A stretch of 14,855 nt of DNA from JBMNOZ01 sp050943335 (lineage in GTDB: Bacteria; Bacillota; Desulfitobacteriia; Desulfitobacteriales; Syntrophobotulaceae), in contig JBMNOZ010000026.1 of NCBI GenBank assembly GCA_050943335.1, positions 1-14,855 of the forward strand, read 5' to 3'. The translations under genes were made by a program, and so were the position numbers. Each line of letters starts with the position of its first letter. Positions within the stretch are counted from its first letter, which is position 1. Under the pieces are notes generated by a model. It did not search any database. It was not told the origin of the DNA and saw only the letters and a list, made by a program, of their open reading frames with translations. Positions 7,556 through 14,847 of this stretch are shown here, one piece after another.

Positions 7556-7569
7556 AAAACATATGTTCG
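7556..7569 (-). promoter_or_regulatory. LexA (DinR) operator of recA
   Basis: On the minus strand CGAACATATGTTTT matches the Gram-positive LexA consensus CGAACRNRYGTTYC at all defined positions but the last. It lies 6 bases downstream of the -10 box, where bound repressor would block transcription start. Confidence 0.88.
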
Positions 7570-7575
7570 TTTTTA

Positions 7576-7603
7576 ATTATACTAAGATCCTAAGTGTTGT
7601 CAA
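7576..7603 (-). promoter_or_regulatory. Sigma-A promoter of recA-recX
   Basis: Perfect TTGACA (7603-7598) and perfect TATAAT (7581-7576) with a 16-base spacer on the minus strand, about 75 bases upstream of the recA ATG. Such a near-ideal promoter paired with a LexA box fits strong, repressible recA expression. Confidence 0.9.
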
Positions 7604-7632
7604 TTAGAACTTTTCTGTTCTTACATTTTTTT

Positions 7633-8868
7633 CTACCCTTCGAGTAGAAAAAGTCGTAAAGTGTTAAGGGCTGACTCAACCGCCATATTTCTTACGGATT
7701 CCCTATCACCGGTAAAGAGATGCCTTGAAACTCTAACTCCCTCGCTATGAGCAAGGGCAATATAGACCAGCCCCAGAGGCTTGTCCGGGGTATCTCCTTG
7801 AGGACCGGCGATACCAGTTATCGATAAGGCAAAATCTGCTTTTAAAACTCGGCGCGCACCCTCTGCCATTTCCATAGCAACTTGTTCACTGACCGCTCCT
7901 TTTTGGGTCAAGCTGACTCTACTTACACCGAGCAAGTTTTCTTTTACTGAGTTCGCGTAACTTACTACCCCCCCGATATAGTATTCCGAACTACCCGCTG
8001 TGGAGGTTATCTTTCCGCCTAGTAAACCTCCGGTACAAGACTCGGCAGTCGCCAAAGTCATCTTTTTTGATTTTAAAAGCTCACCCACTACTTGAGCCTG
8101 GGTTTCCTCATCAAGGCCAAAGACTCGGGTGCCTAGTCTTTGTCGTATTTCTTCTTCCAGCCGAGTTAATTCTTGGAGAGCTTTCTCTTTATGGTCACTA
8201 CGAATAGTTATCCGCACCTCAATGTAAGTATGCTGGTCTAGAAGAGTCAAAAATGGAGATTTCAGCAGCGTAAGATCGGATAATTTTTGTTCCAGTTCCG
8301 ATTCACTGAGTCCAAAAACCTTTAAGACCCTTGTGAACTGTTTTTCTTTATTGTTTTCTGTAAGACGCGATAATTCCGGACGTACGTATTTGTCAAACAT
8401 AGGCCTCATTTCAGAGGGAGGTCCGGGAAGAATTACACAGTACTTGCCATCCTTCTCCAAAAAGGCGCCGGGTGCCGTACCTTGAGTATTGGGTAATATT
8501 TTTGCTCCCTTTGGAAAAAAGGCTTGTTTCCCTGACTGGGGAGGGAGTTTTTCCCGCTTATAAAAACTTTTTATAGCTTCCATACTCTCCCGGTCATATT
8601 CCAATTCAAGTCCTAAAGCCAGCGCTACTATCTCTTTTGTCAAATCGTCTTTTGTAGGTCCCAGCCCTCCGGTCAAAACAACAAGCTCCGAACGAGTTAA
8701 TGCTTGACGGACTGCGCCTAACAAACGTTCCCTATGGTCGCCAACAGTGGTATGATAAACAACTTCTATCCCCAACCCGGAAAGCTGAGCGGTGATGTAA
8801 AAAGCGCTAGTATTCAACGTCTTTCCCAAAAGCAGTTCTGTACCGGTGGAGATAATTTCAGCTTTCAT
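7633..8868 (-). CDS. cinA: CinA, competence/damage-inducible protein (nicotinamide mononucleotide deamidase type)
   Basis: 411 residues, the length of full two-domain CinA. Residues 1-170 are a molybdopterin-binding-like domain (MKAEIISTGTELLLGKTLNT, VVLTGGLGPTKDDLTKE, LPGPPSEMRPMF); members with this COG1058 domain can hydrolyse ADP-ribose. Residues 273-411 are the PncC/CinA C-terminal domain, with ATAESCTGGLLGGKIT, GGVVSYAN and SITGIAGPQGDTPDKPLGLVYIA, which deamidates nicotinamide mononucleotide in pyridine nucleotide salvage. The family name comes from its link with recA in competent streptococci. The ATG at 8868 has AAGGA 8 bases upstream. It lies between pgsA and recA, as in many Firmicutes. 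I see no strong promoter of its own, and the LexA box lies after it, so it may depend on upstream transcription. Confidence 0.96.
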   Translation of the reverse strand: MKAEIISTGTELLLGKTLNTSAFYITAQLSGLGIEVVYHTTVGDHRERLLGAVRQALTRSELVVLTGGLGPTKDDLTKEIVALALGLELEYDRESMEAIKSFYKREKLPPQSGKQAFFPKGAKILPNTQGTAPGAFLEKDGKYCVILPGPPSEMRPMFDKYVRPELSRLTENNKEKQFTRVLKVFGLSESELEQKLSDLTLLKSPFLTLLDQHTYIEVRITIRSDHKEKALQELTRLEEEIRQRLGTRVFGLDEETQAQVVGELLKSKKMTLATAESCTGGLLGGKITSTAGSSEYYIGGVVSYANSVKENLLGVSRVSLTQKGAVSEQVAMEMAEGARRVLKADFALSITGIAGPQGDTPDKPLGLVYIALAHSEGVRVSRHLFTGDRESVRNMAVESALNTLRLFLLEG

Positions 8869-8953
8869 AATTTAAGTCCTTCCTTTCCTATTCCTCTTTA
8901 TCCTTCTTTCATTATTTCTTCGGTCCGGACTACTTATCCCCAAACCTATAGAG

Positions 8954-8980
8954 AAAGAGTTTTCTTTTAGAAAACTCTTT
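8954..8980 (-). terminator. Hairpin between pgsA and cinA
   Basis: Perfect 11-bp inverted repeat (AAAGAGTTTTC at 8954-8964, GAAAACTCTTT at 8970-8980) with a 5-base loop, 37 bases after the pgsA stop. The minus-strand tail (CTCTATAGG) lacks a clean T-run, so termination is probably partial or the hairpin acts in RNA stability. Confidence 0.6.
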
Positions 8981-9016
8981 TCAACCTTTGTACAGTTATG
9001 TCCTCGTACTACCCTA

Positions 9017-9586
9017 TTATTTTCTTTGAGCTTTCAGCAACAGCTTACGGGATTTCAAAATATAATCTAAACCAGAAATAACCGTCAGAACCAAGGCGAT
9101 ATAGAGCAGAGGTTGGCCAATATAAATATGGAAGTATGATAGCGGCCAATCATTTAAAATTAATAAAGTAATGGCAATTACTTGGGTCATAGTTTTTAAC
9201 TTCCCTAATTTACTGGCACTGATAATGACCCCGTCGGCAACGGCAATCGCTCGTAAACCGGTGACCGCAAATTCTCGACCAAGAATAACCCAAACAATCC
9301 AAGCTGAAACTACCTCTAACTCCACTAAAGAGATTAAAGCCGCTGAGACAAGCAACTTATCAGCCAAGGGGTCTAAAAACTTCCCTAGATTTGTTACTTG
9401 CCTTCTCTTGCGAGCTATATAACCATCCAGACCATCTGTGGCGGCAGCAATTACAAAGATTAGAGCCGCGACAACATTTTGATAAGGAAGATATTCTTTC
9501 CCACCTGGAAGCTTTAGTAAAAGTACTACCATAAAAATCGGTATCATCACGATCCGAATTAAAGTTAAAATGTTGGGCAGATTCAT
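9017..9586 (-). CDS. pgsA: CDP-diacylglycerol--glycerol-3-phosphate 3-phosphatidyltransferase
   Basis: 189 residues, a usual length. The CDP-alcohol phosphotransferase signature is complete: D51-G-L-D54-G-Y-I-A58-R59, G68, D72 and D76 (DGLDGYIARKRRQVTNLGKF followed by LDPLADK). The N-terminus MNLPNILTLIRIVMIPIF matches bacterial PgsA proteins closely. About four to six hydrophobic segments are visible, so it is an integral membrane enzyme. It makes phosphatidylglycerophosphate from CDP-diacylglycerol and glycerol-3-phosphate, the first committed step to phosphatidylglycerol and cardiolipin. The ATG at 9586 overlaps the rimO stop as ATGA, and a GGGGAGGG site inside the rimO end lies about 6 bases upstream, so the two genes should be translationally coupled. 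Confidence 0.95.
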   Translation of the reverse strand: MNLPNILTLIRIVMIPIFMVVLLLKLPGGKEYLPYQNVVAALIFVIAAATDGLDGYIARKRRQVTNLGKFLDPLADKLLVSAALISLVELEVVSAWIVWVILGREFAVTGLRAIAVADGVIISASKLGKLKTMTQVIAITLLILNDWPLSYFHIYIGQPLLYIALVLTVISGLDYILKSRKLLLKAQRK

Positions 9587-10896
9587 TGAAGGCCCTCCCC
9601 TTTAAAATCATAGCTGTCCGCTTCTAAAATCCGCACCCTCAGTATATCACCTGGAACATGCTGGCGATGGACTCTTGTATATATTTGGCCGTCTATTTCA
9701 GGGGCATCCCCTTCAGTTCGCCCCAACCAATAAAAATCGGCTATCTTTTCTTCAAGAATTACCCTTACTACGCTCCCCACCCTTTTTTGTTGAGTTTCGA
9801 GCGCAACTTCGTACTGCCTGTCTAAAAGGGTTTTTTTACGTTGTTCCCGGACCGCACTGGGGATTTGACATGTAAATTCAGCCGCCGGTGTTCCCTCTTC
9901 CCGTGAATACGCAAAAACCCCTAGGCGGTCCAATTTGTTATTCTTAATAAAATCAACGAGCTTTTGAAACTGGGTTTCAGTTTCCCCCGGGAACCCGGTA
10001 ATAAAAGTAGAACGGATAAAAATTCCGGGAATCTCACGGCGTAAACGCTTGATTAAATCTTCCGCCTCTTCCGAAGTATTTCGTCTGTTCATCTTTTTAA
10101 GAATCTCGTTATCAGCATGTTGGAGGGGTAAATCCACATACTTACAAATTTTTGGCTCCTGAGCTATAAGTTCTATCAAATCAGACGTGAAAGCATCCGG
10201 ATAACAATACATTAAACGGATCCAGGCTAAGCCCTCCACCTTGACAAGCTCTTTGAGCAAAAGTACTAGATTGGTACCTTCCCCCAGATCTATTCCATAA
10301 CGGGTAGTATCCTGGGCTACAAGAGCAATTTCTTTAACCCCTTCTCTGGCTAGTTTTTTTACCTCTTCAACTACAGAAGGGATTGTCCTACTACGGTAGC
10401 GACCCTTTATTGAGGGTATTGCACAATAACTACAACGATTATTACACCCTTCCGCTATTTTAACATAAGCAAAATAGGGCGGCCCGAATCGAATTCTTGG
10501 CATCTCGTGGGAATAAATAAAGTCCTGACATTTTTTTAGGGAATGAACCTTAGAAGTTGTTTCAAGAACGGAAGGAATTTTATCAAGGTCTCCATCCCCT
10601 AAAACTCCGTCCAATTCTGGAATCTCTTCTAGCAATTCCCGGCTATATCTTTGAGCCAAGCAGCCAACGGCATAAACTTTTTCACAAGTCCTCCCTTTTA
10701 AGGAGGTCATTTCTAAAATAACCTCGATGGACTCTTGCTTAGCCTCTTCAATAAACCCACAGGTATTCACAATAATAATATTGGCCTCTTCCGGTTCGGA
10801 GACAATTTTATATTTCTTCGCCAGGAGGCCGGTAATTACTTCACTATCTACTTGATTTTTTGGACATCCGAGATTAACTACCGCTACTTTTTTCAC
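9583..10896 (-). CDS. rimO: Ribosomal protein S12 methylthiotransferase RimO
   Basis: 437 residues from GTG at 10896, matching the usual length near 440. I chose this start because GAGGT lies 5 bases upstream and the product then begins MKKVAVVNLGCPKNQVDSE, the typical RimO N-terminus. A TTG at 10962 would add 22 residues but overlaps the -35 promoter box. The N-terminal methylthiotransferase domain has three cluster cysteines C11, C46 (NTCGFIEEAKQES) and C79. The radical SAM site is C151-NNR-C155-SY-C158. Variants of the family motifs TFITGFPGET and a C-terminal TRAM domain (about 375-437) follow. RimO uses two iron-sulfur clusters to methylthiolate an aspartate of ribosomal protein S12. The CPKNQVDSE form, rather than the one seen in MiaB, supports RimO. 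First gene of the rimO-pgsA unit. Confidence 0.96.
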   Translation of the reverse strand: MKKVAVVNLGCPKNQVDSEVITGLLAKKYKIVSEPEEANIIIVNTCGFIEEAKQESIEVILEMTSLKGRTCEKVYAVGCLAQRYSRELLEEIPELDGVLGDGDLDKIPSVLETTSKVHSLKKCQDFIYSHEMPRIRFGPPYFAYVKIAEGCNNRCSYCAIPSIKGRYRSRTIPSVVEEVKKLAREGVKEIALVAQDTTRYGIDLGEGTNLVLLLKELVKVEGLAWIRLMYCYPDAFTSDLIELIAQEPKICKYVDLPLQHADNEILKKMNRRNTSEEAEDLIKRLRREIPGIFIRSTFITGFPGETETQFQKLVDFIKNNKLDRLGVFAYSREEGTPAAEFTCQIPSAVREQRKKTLLDRQYEVALETQQKRVGSVVRVILEEKIADFYWLGRTEGDAPEIDGQIYTRVHRQHVPGDILRVRILEADSYDFKGEGLQ

Positions 10897-10932
10897 TGTT
10901 ACCTCAAAAAAACAAAATATTAATTTCAATTC

Positions 10933-10962
10933 AGTATATACTAATTCCTGCTTGAGTGTCAA
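10933..10962 (-). promoter_or_regulatory. Sigma-A promoter of rimO
   Basis: TTGACA (10962-10957) on the minus strand, then TATATA after 16 bases (10940-10935) or TATACT after 18 bases (10938-10933). It sits about 40 bases upstream of the GTG start of rimO and about 30 bases from the broken end of the group II intron remnant, so the intron event left it intact. Confidence 0.75.
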
Positions 10963-10989
10963 AATAGCAAATTCTTAAACTCCTAATAC

Positions 10990-11283
10990 TCTTTAGAGGA
11001 CAATCGAGTTCCGGATTGCCAGACCTCCCCGGGTAAGAGCGACCGCCTTCCTCCCATGTACCCGCCGCACCTACTGTGCGGAGTTCGGGCAGTGGTGGAC
11101 TTCGTTTTGTTTAGCATACTGTCCCACCGCTTTAGCCTTATATGCGGTTCTTGTTCGTCGGGTCGGAACTTTGCCTCCGACTTCCGTCAGATTCCACCTC
11201 ACGATGGACACCCTTGCCGGTTGGTCGCTACATACCCCCATAGTGGACTTTCACCACCTAGCTAATCGTCATGCGTGGCACAC
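10990..11283 (-). mobile_element. Group II intron remnant (5' part of domain I only)
   Basis: The minus strand at 11283 begins GTGTGCC, fitting the group II 5' splice-site consensus GUGYG. It continues with segments familiar from clostridial group II introns: GGTGGTGAAAGTCCACTA, GCAAGGGTGTCCATCGTGAG, AACAAGAACCGCATATAAGG, then GGCGGGTACATGGGAGGAAG and CTCTTACCCGGGGAGGTCTG. About 290 bases remain. The reverse-transcriptase ORF and domains V and VI are missing, so it cannot splice or move on its own. The inner break is placed near 10990 with an uncertainty of about 30 bases. Its 5' boundary lies 6 bases past a terminator stem, the insertion style known for bacterial class C introns, but I cannot assign the class. 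Together with the rimO promoter and the terminator it fills the 496-base gap between rimO and the transporter gene. Confidence 0.8.
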
Positions 11284-11288
11284 CTAAA

Positions 11289-11319
11289 TAAACCGCAGTG
11301 TTATCTTCACTGCGGTTTA
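11289..11319 (-). terminator. Terminator hairpin at the end of the transporter cassette
   Basis: A 12-bp perfect stem (TAAACCGCAGTG at 11289-11300, CACTGCGGTTTA at 11308-11319) with a 7-base loop. On the minus strand it is followed by TTTAG and then the intron 5' end. It lies about 75 bases after the transporter stop, so it should end that transcript. Confidence 0.8.
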
Positions 11320-11392
11320 AAAAATTGGCTTAACGGATGCGAGACTTTATTGGCCTTTAATATTGGGACCTGTATTTGCGGGATTTACCTTT

Positions 11393-12589
11393 TTATTTAG
11401 TAGAGAAGATATAAATAGCCGTAACGATTAATAGGACTATGTCTATTGTTAAGACGACCGGTATAATCGGTAAAAACGTATCCACATTCATTATTGCCTT
11501 TAAAAGATTCACAACCCAGGTCGACAAAAAGAATCCGCATCCCATAACTGCCGCGACTATACTTATCGCTAGGGAAACATTACGTGGCGGAGCAAGAATC
11601 CCTGCCCTCATAATAACTTGGGAAAAGGCTTGGCATTGGCATATCCGCAAAGGAAGAAACTCACTACTGTTATGATCTTATGCGGAGCAAGGAAAAGCAA
11701 GACATATGCTACAACCAACAAGGTAAAAGATATCAGAAGTGTGTTGCGCTTGAGCTTTGGATAAATAAATCCAAAAATTATACAAGCGGTAAGAGAACCG
11801 ATGAATATGAATGCCGATAATACGCCTGCATAAGCCGGCCCCCCTAAGTTGTTCTGCAGCATAGACCGAATTGAAAAACTGCGTAATAGCATAGGATATT
11901 TGAAAAGTTAGATAAGCCACAGCTAACAGGAAAAGTCGCACCGACCAGCCTTTATACAAACTTTCGTCAACTGTGGAAGCGGGGCTAGAGTCAGCCGAAT
12001 CACTCTTGAAAGGCGTTGCGTCCGGCGGGCATTTGGGAACAAAAACAATTATTAAAAGCAATAGGATAATCCCAATGCCATAAAGGTTAAACATTGCTTT
12101 GAATCCATAAACCTCAGCTATCATGCCACTTATCGCCGTTAAGATAATCGCTGAGCCATACATAGCTCCGTTTAGAATTCCAACCATTCTGCTCCGTATG
12201 TTTTCGTCAATATACATACTAGTGACAATCGATATAGCGGAAATGTTAGTAAAACCAAGAGCTAAACCAACCAAGCATCTCATAGCCATCATAAATGGTG
12301 CGCTTTCAATAGCAGCCCCGAGAGTCCCTCCCACCAAGAAAAGAGTCACCCCGAGCATGAGCACTTTCTTTTTATCAACATATTGCAATATCTTCCCCGC
12401 AATAATTGAAGCAAACATTGAAACTAAGTTTGGACCTGATAAAAGAAAATTAACAAAAGCATCATCTTGATAATACTTAAACATTTCATCCGCACCGGGA
12501 ATAATTAAAGAATCTCCCTGCATGGCAAAAGTAGACATCAAGATGGCAAACATCATCAGAACTAATCCCCGTTTTCCCTTGAGTTCCAA
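11393..12589 (-). pseudogene. Major facilitator superfamily transporter, broken by two compensating frameshifts
   Basis: The frame opens with TTG at 12589 (GGAGGAG just upstream) and reads as the first half of an MFS permease: about seven hydrophobic segments, a motif-A-like loop (AGKILQYVDKKKVLMLG) and a charged central loop (CPPDATPFKSDSADSSPAS). Near residue 249 (EQLRG) homology jumps one base at a run of six G (11839-11844). It continues as PAYAGVLSAFIFIGSLT to GYANAK near 11630, then jumps back to AFSQVIMRAGILAPPRN and ends at TAA, 11393-11395. Start and final stop are in the same frame, 1197 bases, so the intact gene would encode 398 residues with 12 helices. As read, translation stops at 11678 after 303 residues. 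Either it decayed or there are two indel errors. A transport substrate cannot be told. It follows the cupin gene after a terminator hairpin. Confidence 0.85.
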
Positions 12590-12611
12590 AATATCTCCTC
12601 CCTTTTTGCAA

Positions 12612-12646
12612 AAACATGGACCTGAAGCTGTTTCAGGTCCATGTTT
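12612..12646 (-). terminator. Strong hairpin just upstream of the transporter gene
   Basis: A 15-bp perfect stem (AAACATGGACCTGAA at 12612-12626, TTCAGGTCCATGTTT at 12632-12646) with a 5-base loop. On the minus strand the stem end plus the next bases give five T. It lies about 100 bases after the cupin stop and 22 bases before the transporter start, so it ends or attenuates transcription into the transporter gene. Confidence 0.82.
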
Positions 12647-12744
12647 GCAAATTATTATGAAGCTTTAACCCTTGACAACTCAGCAAATTTGTTTTGTAAA
12701 AGTTGCTGTTACAAGGCTCTTAAAAGTCGATGTTTAGAAAACCA

Positions 12745-13698
12745 TTATTTTTTATAAACCCCGGTTACAACTAAACCGTGTTTGTCCTTTAGTTTCTCAA
12801 TGAATTTGGGATCGTCTAGTTTTCGAGGGTCATTCTTTTTAAATCTTTCGATATCCCCAAGGAAACGGAATAAATGGGCCTGGCAATTATAATCGTGGAG
12901 GACTGTTCCCGCTTCAAGGACGGTGAATTTATGTGGAGTATAGTTCGGGATATTTATTATATCCCGCGCTTTGGCAATAAAACTCTTTTCACCCGCTACT
13001 TCAACTTTTACGCTGCCTTTTTTGACAACAAATAGATCCGTGAAGCCGTGGGGTTCGGTCCAATCTATAACCATGTCTTTGTCCAAGACATATTCCCAGA
13101 TTTCTTTCACGCCATCAAGTTCCCAGCGCCCTATTTTAAGGTTTAAGGTAATTCCATCATATTTATAGCTTTTTAGGGCCCATTCCTTCGGTTTAATAAA
13201 AGCCGATAAATCTTTCTTATCCACGTCTTCAACGGGGTCCGGCTCTGGCAAATTGATTATTCCCCGCTCCAAACGTAATTTATTCATAAACTCTTCGTCT
13301 TCTGCTTTTTCCGGAGCATTTTTTCTAACAGTATCTTGATCCAGCATGATTTGATACATATCAATCCCCTGGAACAACTCTCTCCAAATTGTCCCTTCTT
13401 CAAGATAAACAAAACCATGGGGAACATGAGGAGGAATTAGTACAAAATCTCCTTCATGGGCTATGGCCCGCTTGCCACAGATACAGCATGCCACCGAGCC
13501 TTTGTCTATAATGAAAACTTCATAGCCAAAGGGGTGCTCATGATAGTACATTAACCCATCCTTTTCAACAATGTAGTCACTTGTCTCGTTGATTAATTTA
13601 GGACCTTCTGGGAGGGTAAAAAGAATGTTCTCCGCAATATTATCTCTTAAGGAAGAGATATAATTGGTTGGTTTAATATGCATTCTCGGCTTTTTCAT
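12745..13698 (-). CDS. Two-domain cupin (bicupin) protein
   Basis: 317 residues with two beta-barrel cupin domains. Domain one has the full metal motif H-E-H-P-F-G-Y-E-V-F-I-I-D-K-G with the second motif GDFVLIPPHVPHGF, so it should bind a metal ion through two His, one Glu and the later His. Domain two (about 165-280) keeps the second motif (DIINIPNYTPHKF) but its first motif is WTEPHGFTDLFVVKKG. It has one His and no HxH, so its metal site looks degenerate. Linkers are charged (APEKAEDEEF, DPVEDVDKKD). Bicupins include dioxygenases, decarboxylases, isomerases and binding proteins; I cannot choose among them. The ATG at 13698 has AGGAGGT 4-5 bases upstream. It lies between a MoaF-like gene and an MFS gene, suggesting work on a small molecule handled by that set. 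Confidence 0.88.
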   Translation of the reverse strand: MKKPRMHIKPTNYISSLRDNIAENILFTLPEGPKLINETSDYIVEKDGLMYYHEHPFGYEVFIIDKGSVACCICGKRAIAHEGDFVLIPPHVPHGFVYLEEGTIWRELFQGIDMYQIMLDQDTVRKNAPEKAEDEEFMNKLRLERGIINLPEPDPVEDVDKKDLSAFIKPKEWALKSYKYDGITLNLKIGRWELDGVKEIWEYVLDKDMVIDWTEPHGFTDLFVVKKGSVKVEVAGEKSFIAKARDIINIPNYTPHKFTVLEAGTVLHDYNCQAHLFRFLGDIERFKKNDPRKLDDPKFIEKLKDKHGLVVTGVYKK

Positions 13699-13806
13699 GT
13701 TTACCTCCTATTATCACTTATCGATACAAATTGCATAGGTGACACAATTCTTTTTTGGCACTCTGTTTACTACTTTTAATTAAATATCAAATCTAATTTA
13801 ATACTT

Positions 13807-14598
13807 TTAAATCGGTTCAATACCCGTAGGATAACAATTGAAACTCATTTTTTGAATAGTTGCTCCGGTTCTGGAGTTTTCAATTTTTCCTTCAGAAGTG
13901 ATACCAAGGAATTTTCCTGTGTTAGTACCTTTATTGAAATCAAAAAGAAATACCGAAGCCACGGGTATTATTTTTTCTCTAAAACAGAAAAGGTAGATAT
14001 TATCCTCTAGTTTATAATAGGTGGCATAATCCATATCTCCATGCCCTTTTTGAACCCCTTGAAGACATTGCCAAGCATATCTTTGGGAATTAACATAAAA
14101 ATGTTCATAGGTATGATTATCGCTATAGATGTTTATTGTCCGATAGCCAATTAGATCCCTTGTCAGTCCGGGAACTTCACCGGTAGGAGTCATTCCTAAA
14201 AACTCTCCAACCAAGAAATCTTGGGCGACCCGGGTATCTCCCTTGGGAAGATGATCTCGAACAATTGTGCGCACTGATATTACCCGTCCGGTTTCAGAAT
14301 TGAATACTAAAGTTAGAGTTTCATTGCCTTTAGCTGTAAAGAAAATATCAACAAAATAACGTTTTGGAGCAATACGTACTTCCTCGTATGGATCCTCACC
14401 GTTTTCTCCATCCCAAGCCCATTTAACCTTATCGTCGCCAAATTCCAGTTCTAATACCTTGTCATTTTCAAACTTAATTTTTAATTCTTTTCCAACCCAA
14501 TCTTTGGAGTTGGGAATCCTATTGGTATCCATACCTACGGAAAGATCGTCAAAATTCTTCCAACCCTTTTCAGCTCCTTCAGCTAAAACACTAGTCAT
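13807..14598 (-). CDS. MoaF-like protein (MoaF N- and C-terminal domains)
   Basis: 263 residues from ATG at 14598, which has AAAGGGGG about 8 bases upstream. An upstream start at 14754 would add 52 residues including a stray hydrophobic stretch and has no ribosome site. The N-terminal half has a beta-rich lipocalin-like pattern (WVGKELKIKFENDKVLELEF; DDKVKWAWDGENGEDPYEEV). The C-terminal half matches the MoaF C-domain style: LIGYRTINIYSDNHTYEHFY, YAWQCLQGVQKGHGDMDYAT, YYKLEDNIYLFCFREKIIP and a DFNKGTNTGKFLG end. MoaF takes its name from the molybdenum-cofactor gene cluster of the Arthrobacter plasmid pAO1, but its biochemical role is unclear, so the name should not be read as a function. No signal peptide. 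It stands first in the cassette, 108 bases upstream of the cupin gene. Family assignment is by memory of motif pattern. Confidence 0.75.
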   Translation of the reverse strand: MTSVLAEGAEKGWKNFDDLSVGMDTNRIPNSKDWVGKELKIKFENDKVLELEFGDDKVKWAWDGENGEDPYEEVRIAPKRYFVDIFFTAKGNETLTLVFNSETGRVISVRTIVRDHLPKGDTRVAQDFLVGEFLGMTPTGEVPGLTRDLIGYRTINIYSDNHTYEHFYVNSQRYAWQCLQGVQKGHGDMDYATYYKLEDNIYLFCFREKIIPVASVFLFDFNKGTNTGKFLGITSEGKIENSRTGATIQKMSFNCYPTGIEPI

Positions 14599-14798
14599 TC
14601 TTAAATCCCCCTTTTTGTTTAATAATTTACCTAAATTGTATCGACCTAAAGTCTTTAATATAAGGGGCAAGGTAATCAATGTAATAATAGTTAAATAATA
14701 CATTTTATTTAAAAAGATGCCTGATAAAAAGTTAGTGTCAAGTAATGTTCGCAAAAACCATCTAAAAAAATCCGTAATGGTTAGCGACTAATTGTGAT
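14599..14798 (-). other. AT-rich upstream region of the MoaF-like gene
   Basis: About 200 bases without a gene. A TTGACA stands at the complement of 14721-14730, but no convincing -10 follows at the right spacing, so I do not call a promoter. Nothing else is recognised before the inverted repeat at 14799. Confidence 0.4.
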
Positions 14799-14847
14799 CG
14801 GGAATCAAGGGCGAGCAAAGCGAGTTCATCTTGACCCTTGAGTCCCG
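14799..14847. repeat. Imperfect inverted repeat near the right edge
   Basis: CGGGAATCAAGGG (14799-14811) pairs with CCCTTGAGTCCCG (14835-14847) at 12 of 13 positions around a 23-base centre. No T-run follows on either strand within the window, so it is not an obvious terminator. Its GC content is higher than that of the flanking DNA. It may be the end of an insertion element or an intergenic repeat cut by the window edge; I cannot identify it. Confidence 0.55.

Noticed and set aside
7604..7620. GAAC-N6-GTTC inverted repeat upstream of the recA -35 box, possible second LexA site
   Set aside because: LexA boxes of this type need a 4-base gap between half sites; here it is 6, and the flanks do not match.
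9360..9611. Minus-strand frame of 83 codons overlapping pgsA and rimO
   Set aside because: It is an alternative frame of pgsA, which carries the complete CDP-alcohol phosphotransferase signature.
10897..10962. Extended rimO start (TTG at 10962) adding 22 residues
   Set aside because: The TTG is part of the promoter -35 box, the extra residues do not resemble RimO, and GTG at 10896 has a proper ribosome site and the canonical N-terminus.
11056..11265. Plus-strand open frame of 69 codons
   Set aside because: It lies fully inside the group II intron domain I remnant and has no protein-like features.
14599..14754. Extended start of the MoaF-like protein with a hydrophobic N-terminal helix, suggesting a membrane anchor
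   Set aside because: No ribosome site precedes 14754, while ATG at 14598 has AAAGGGGG at good spacing and opens the recognisable domain.
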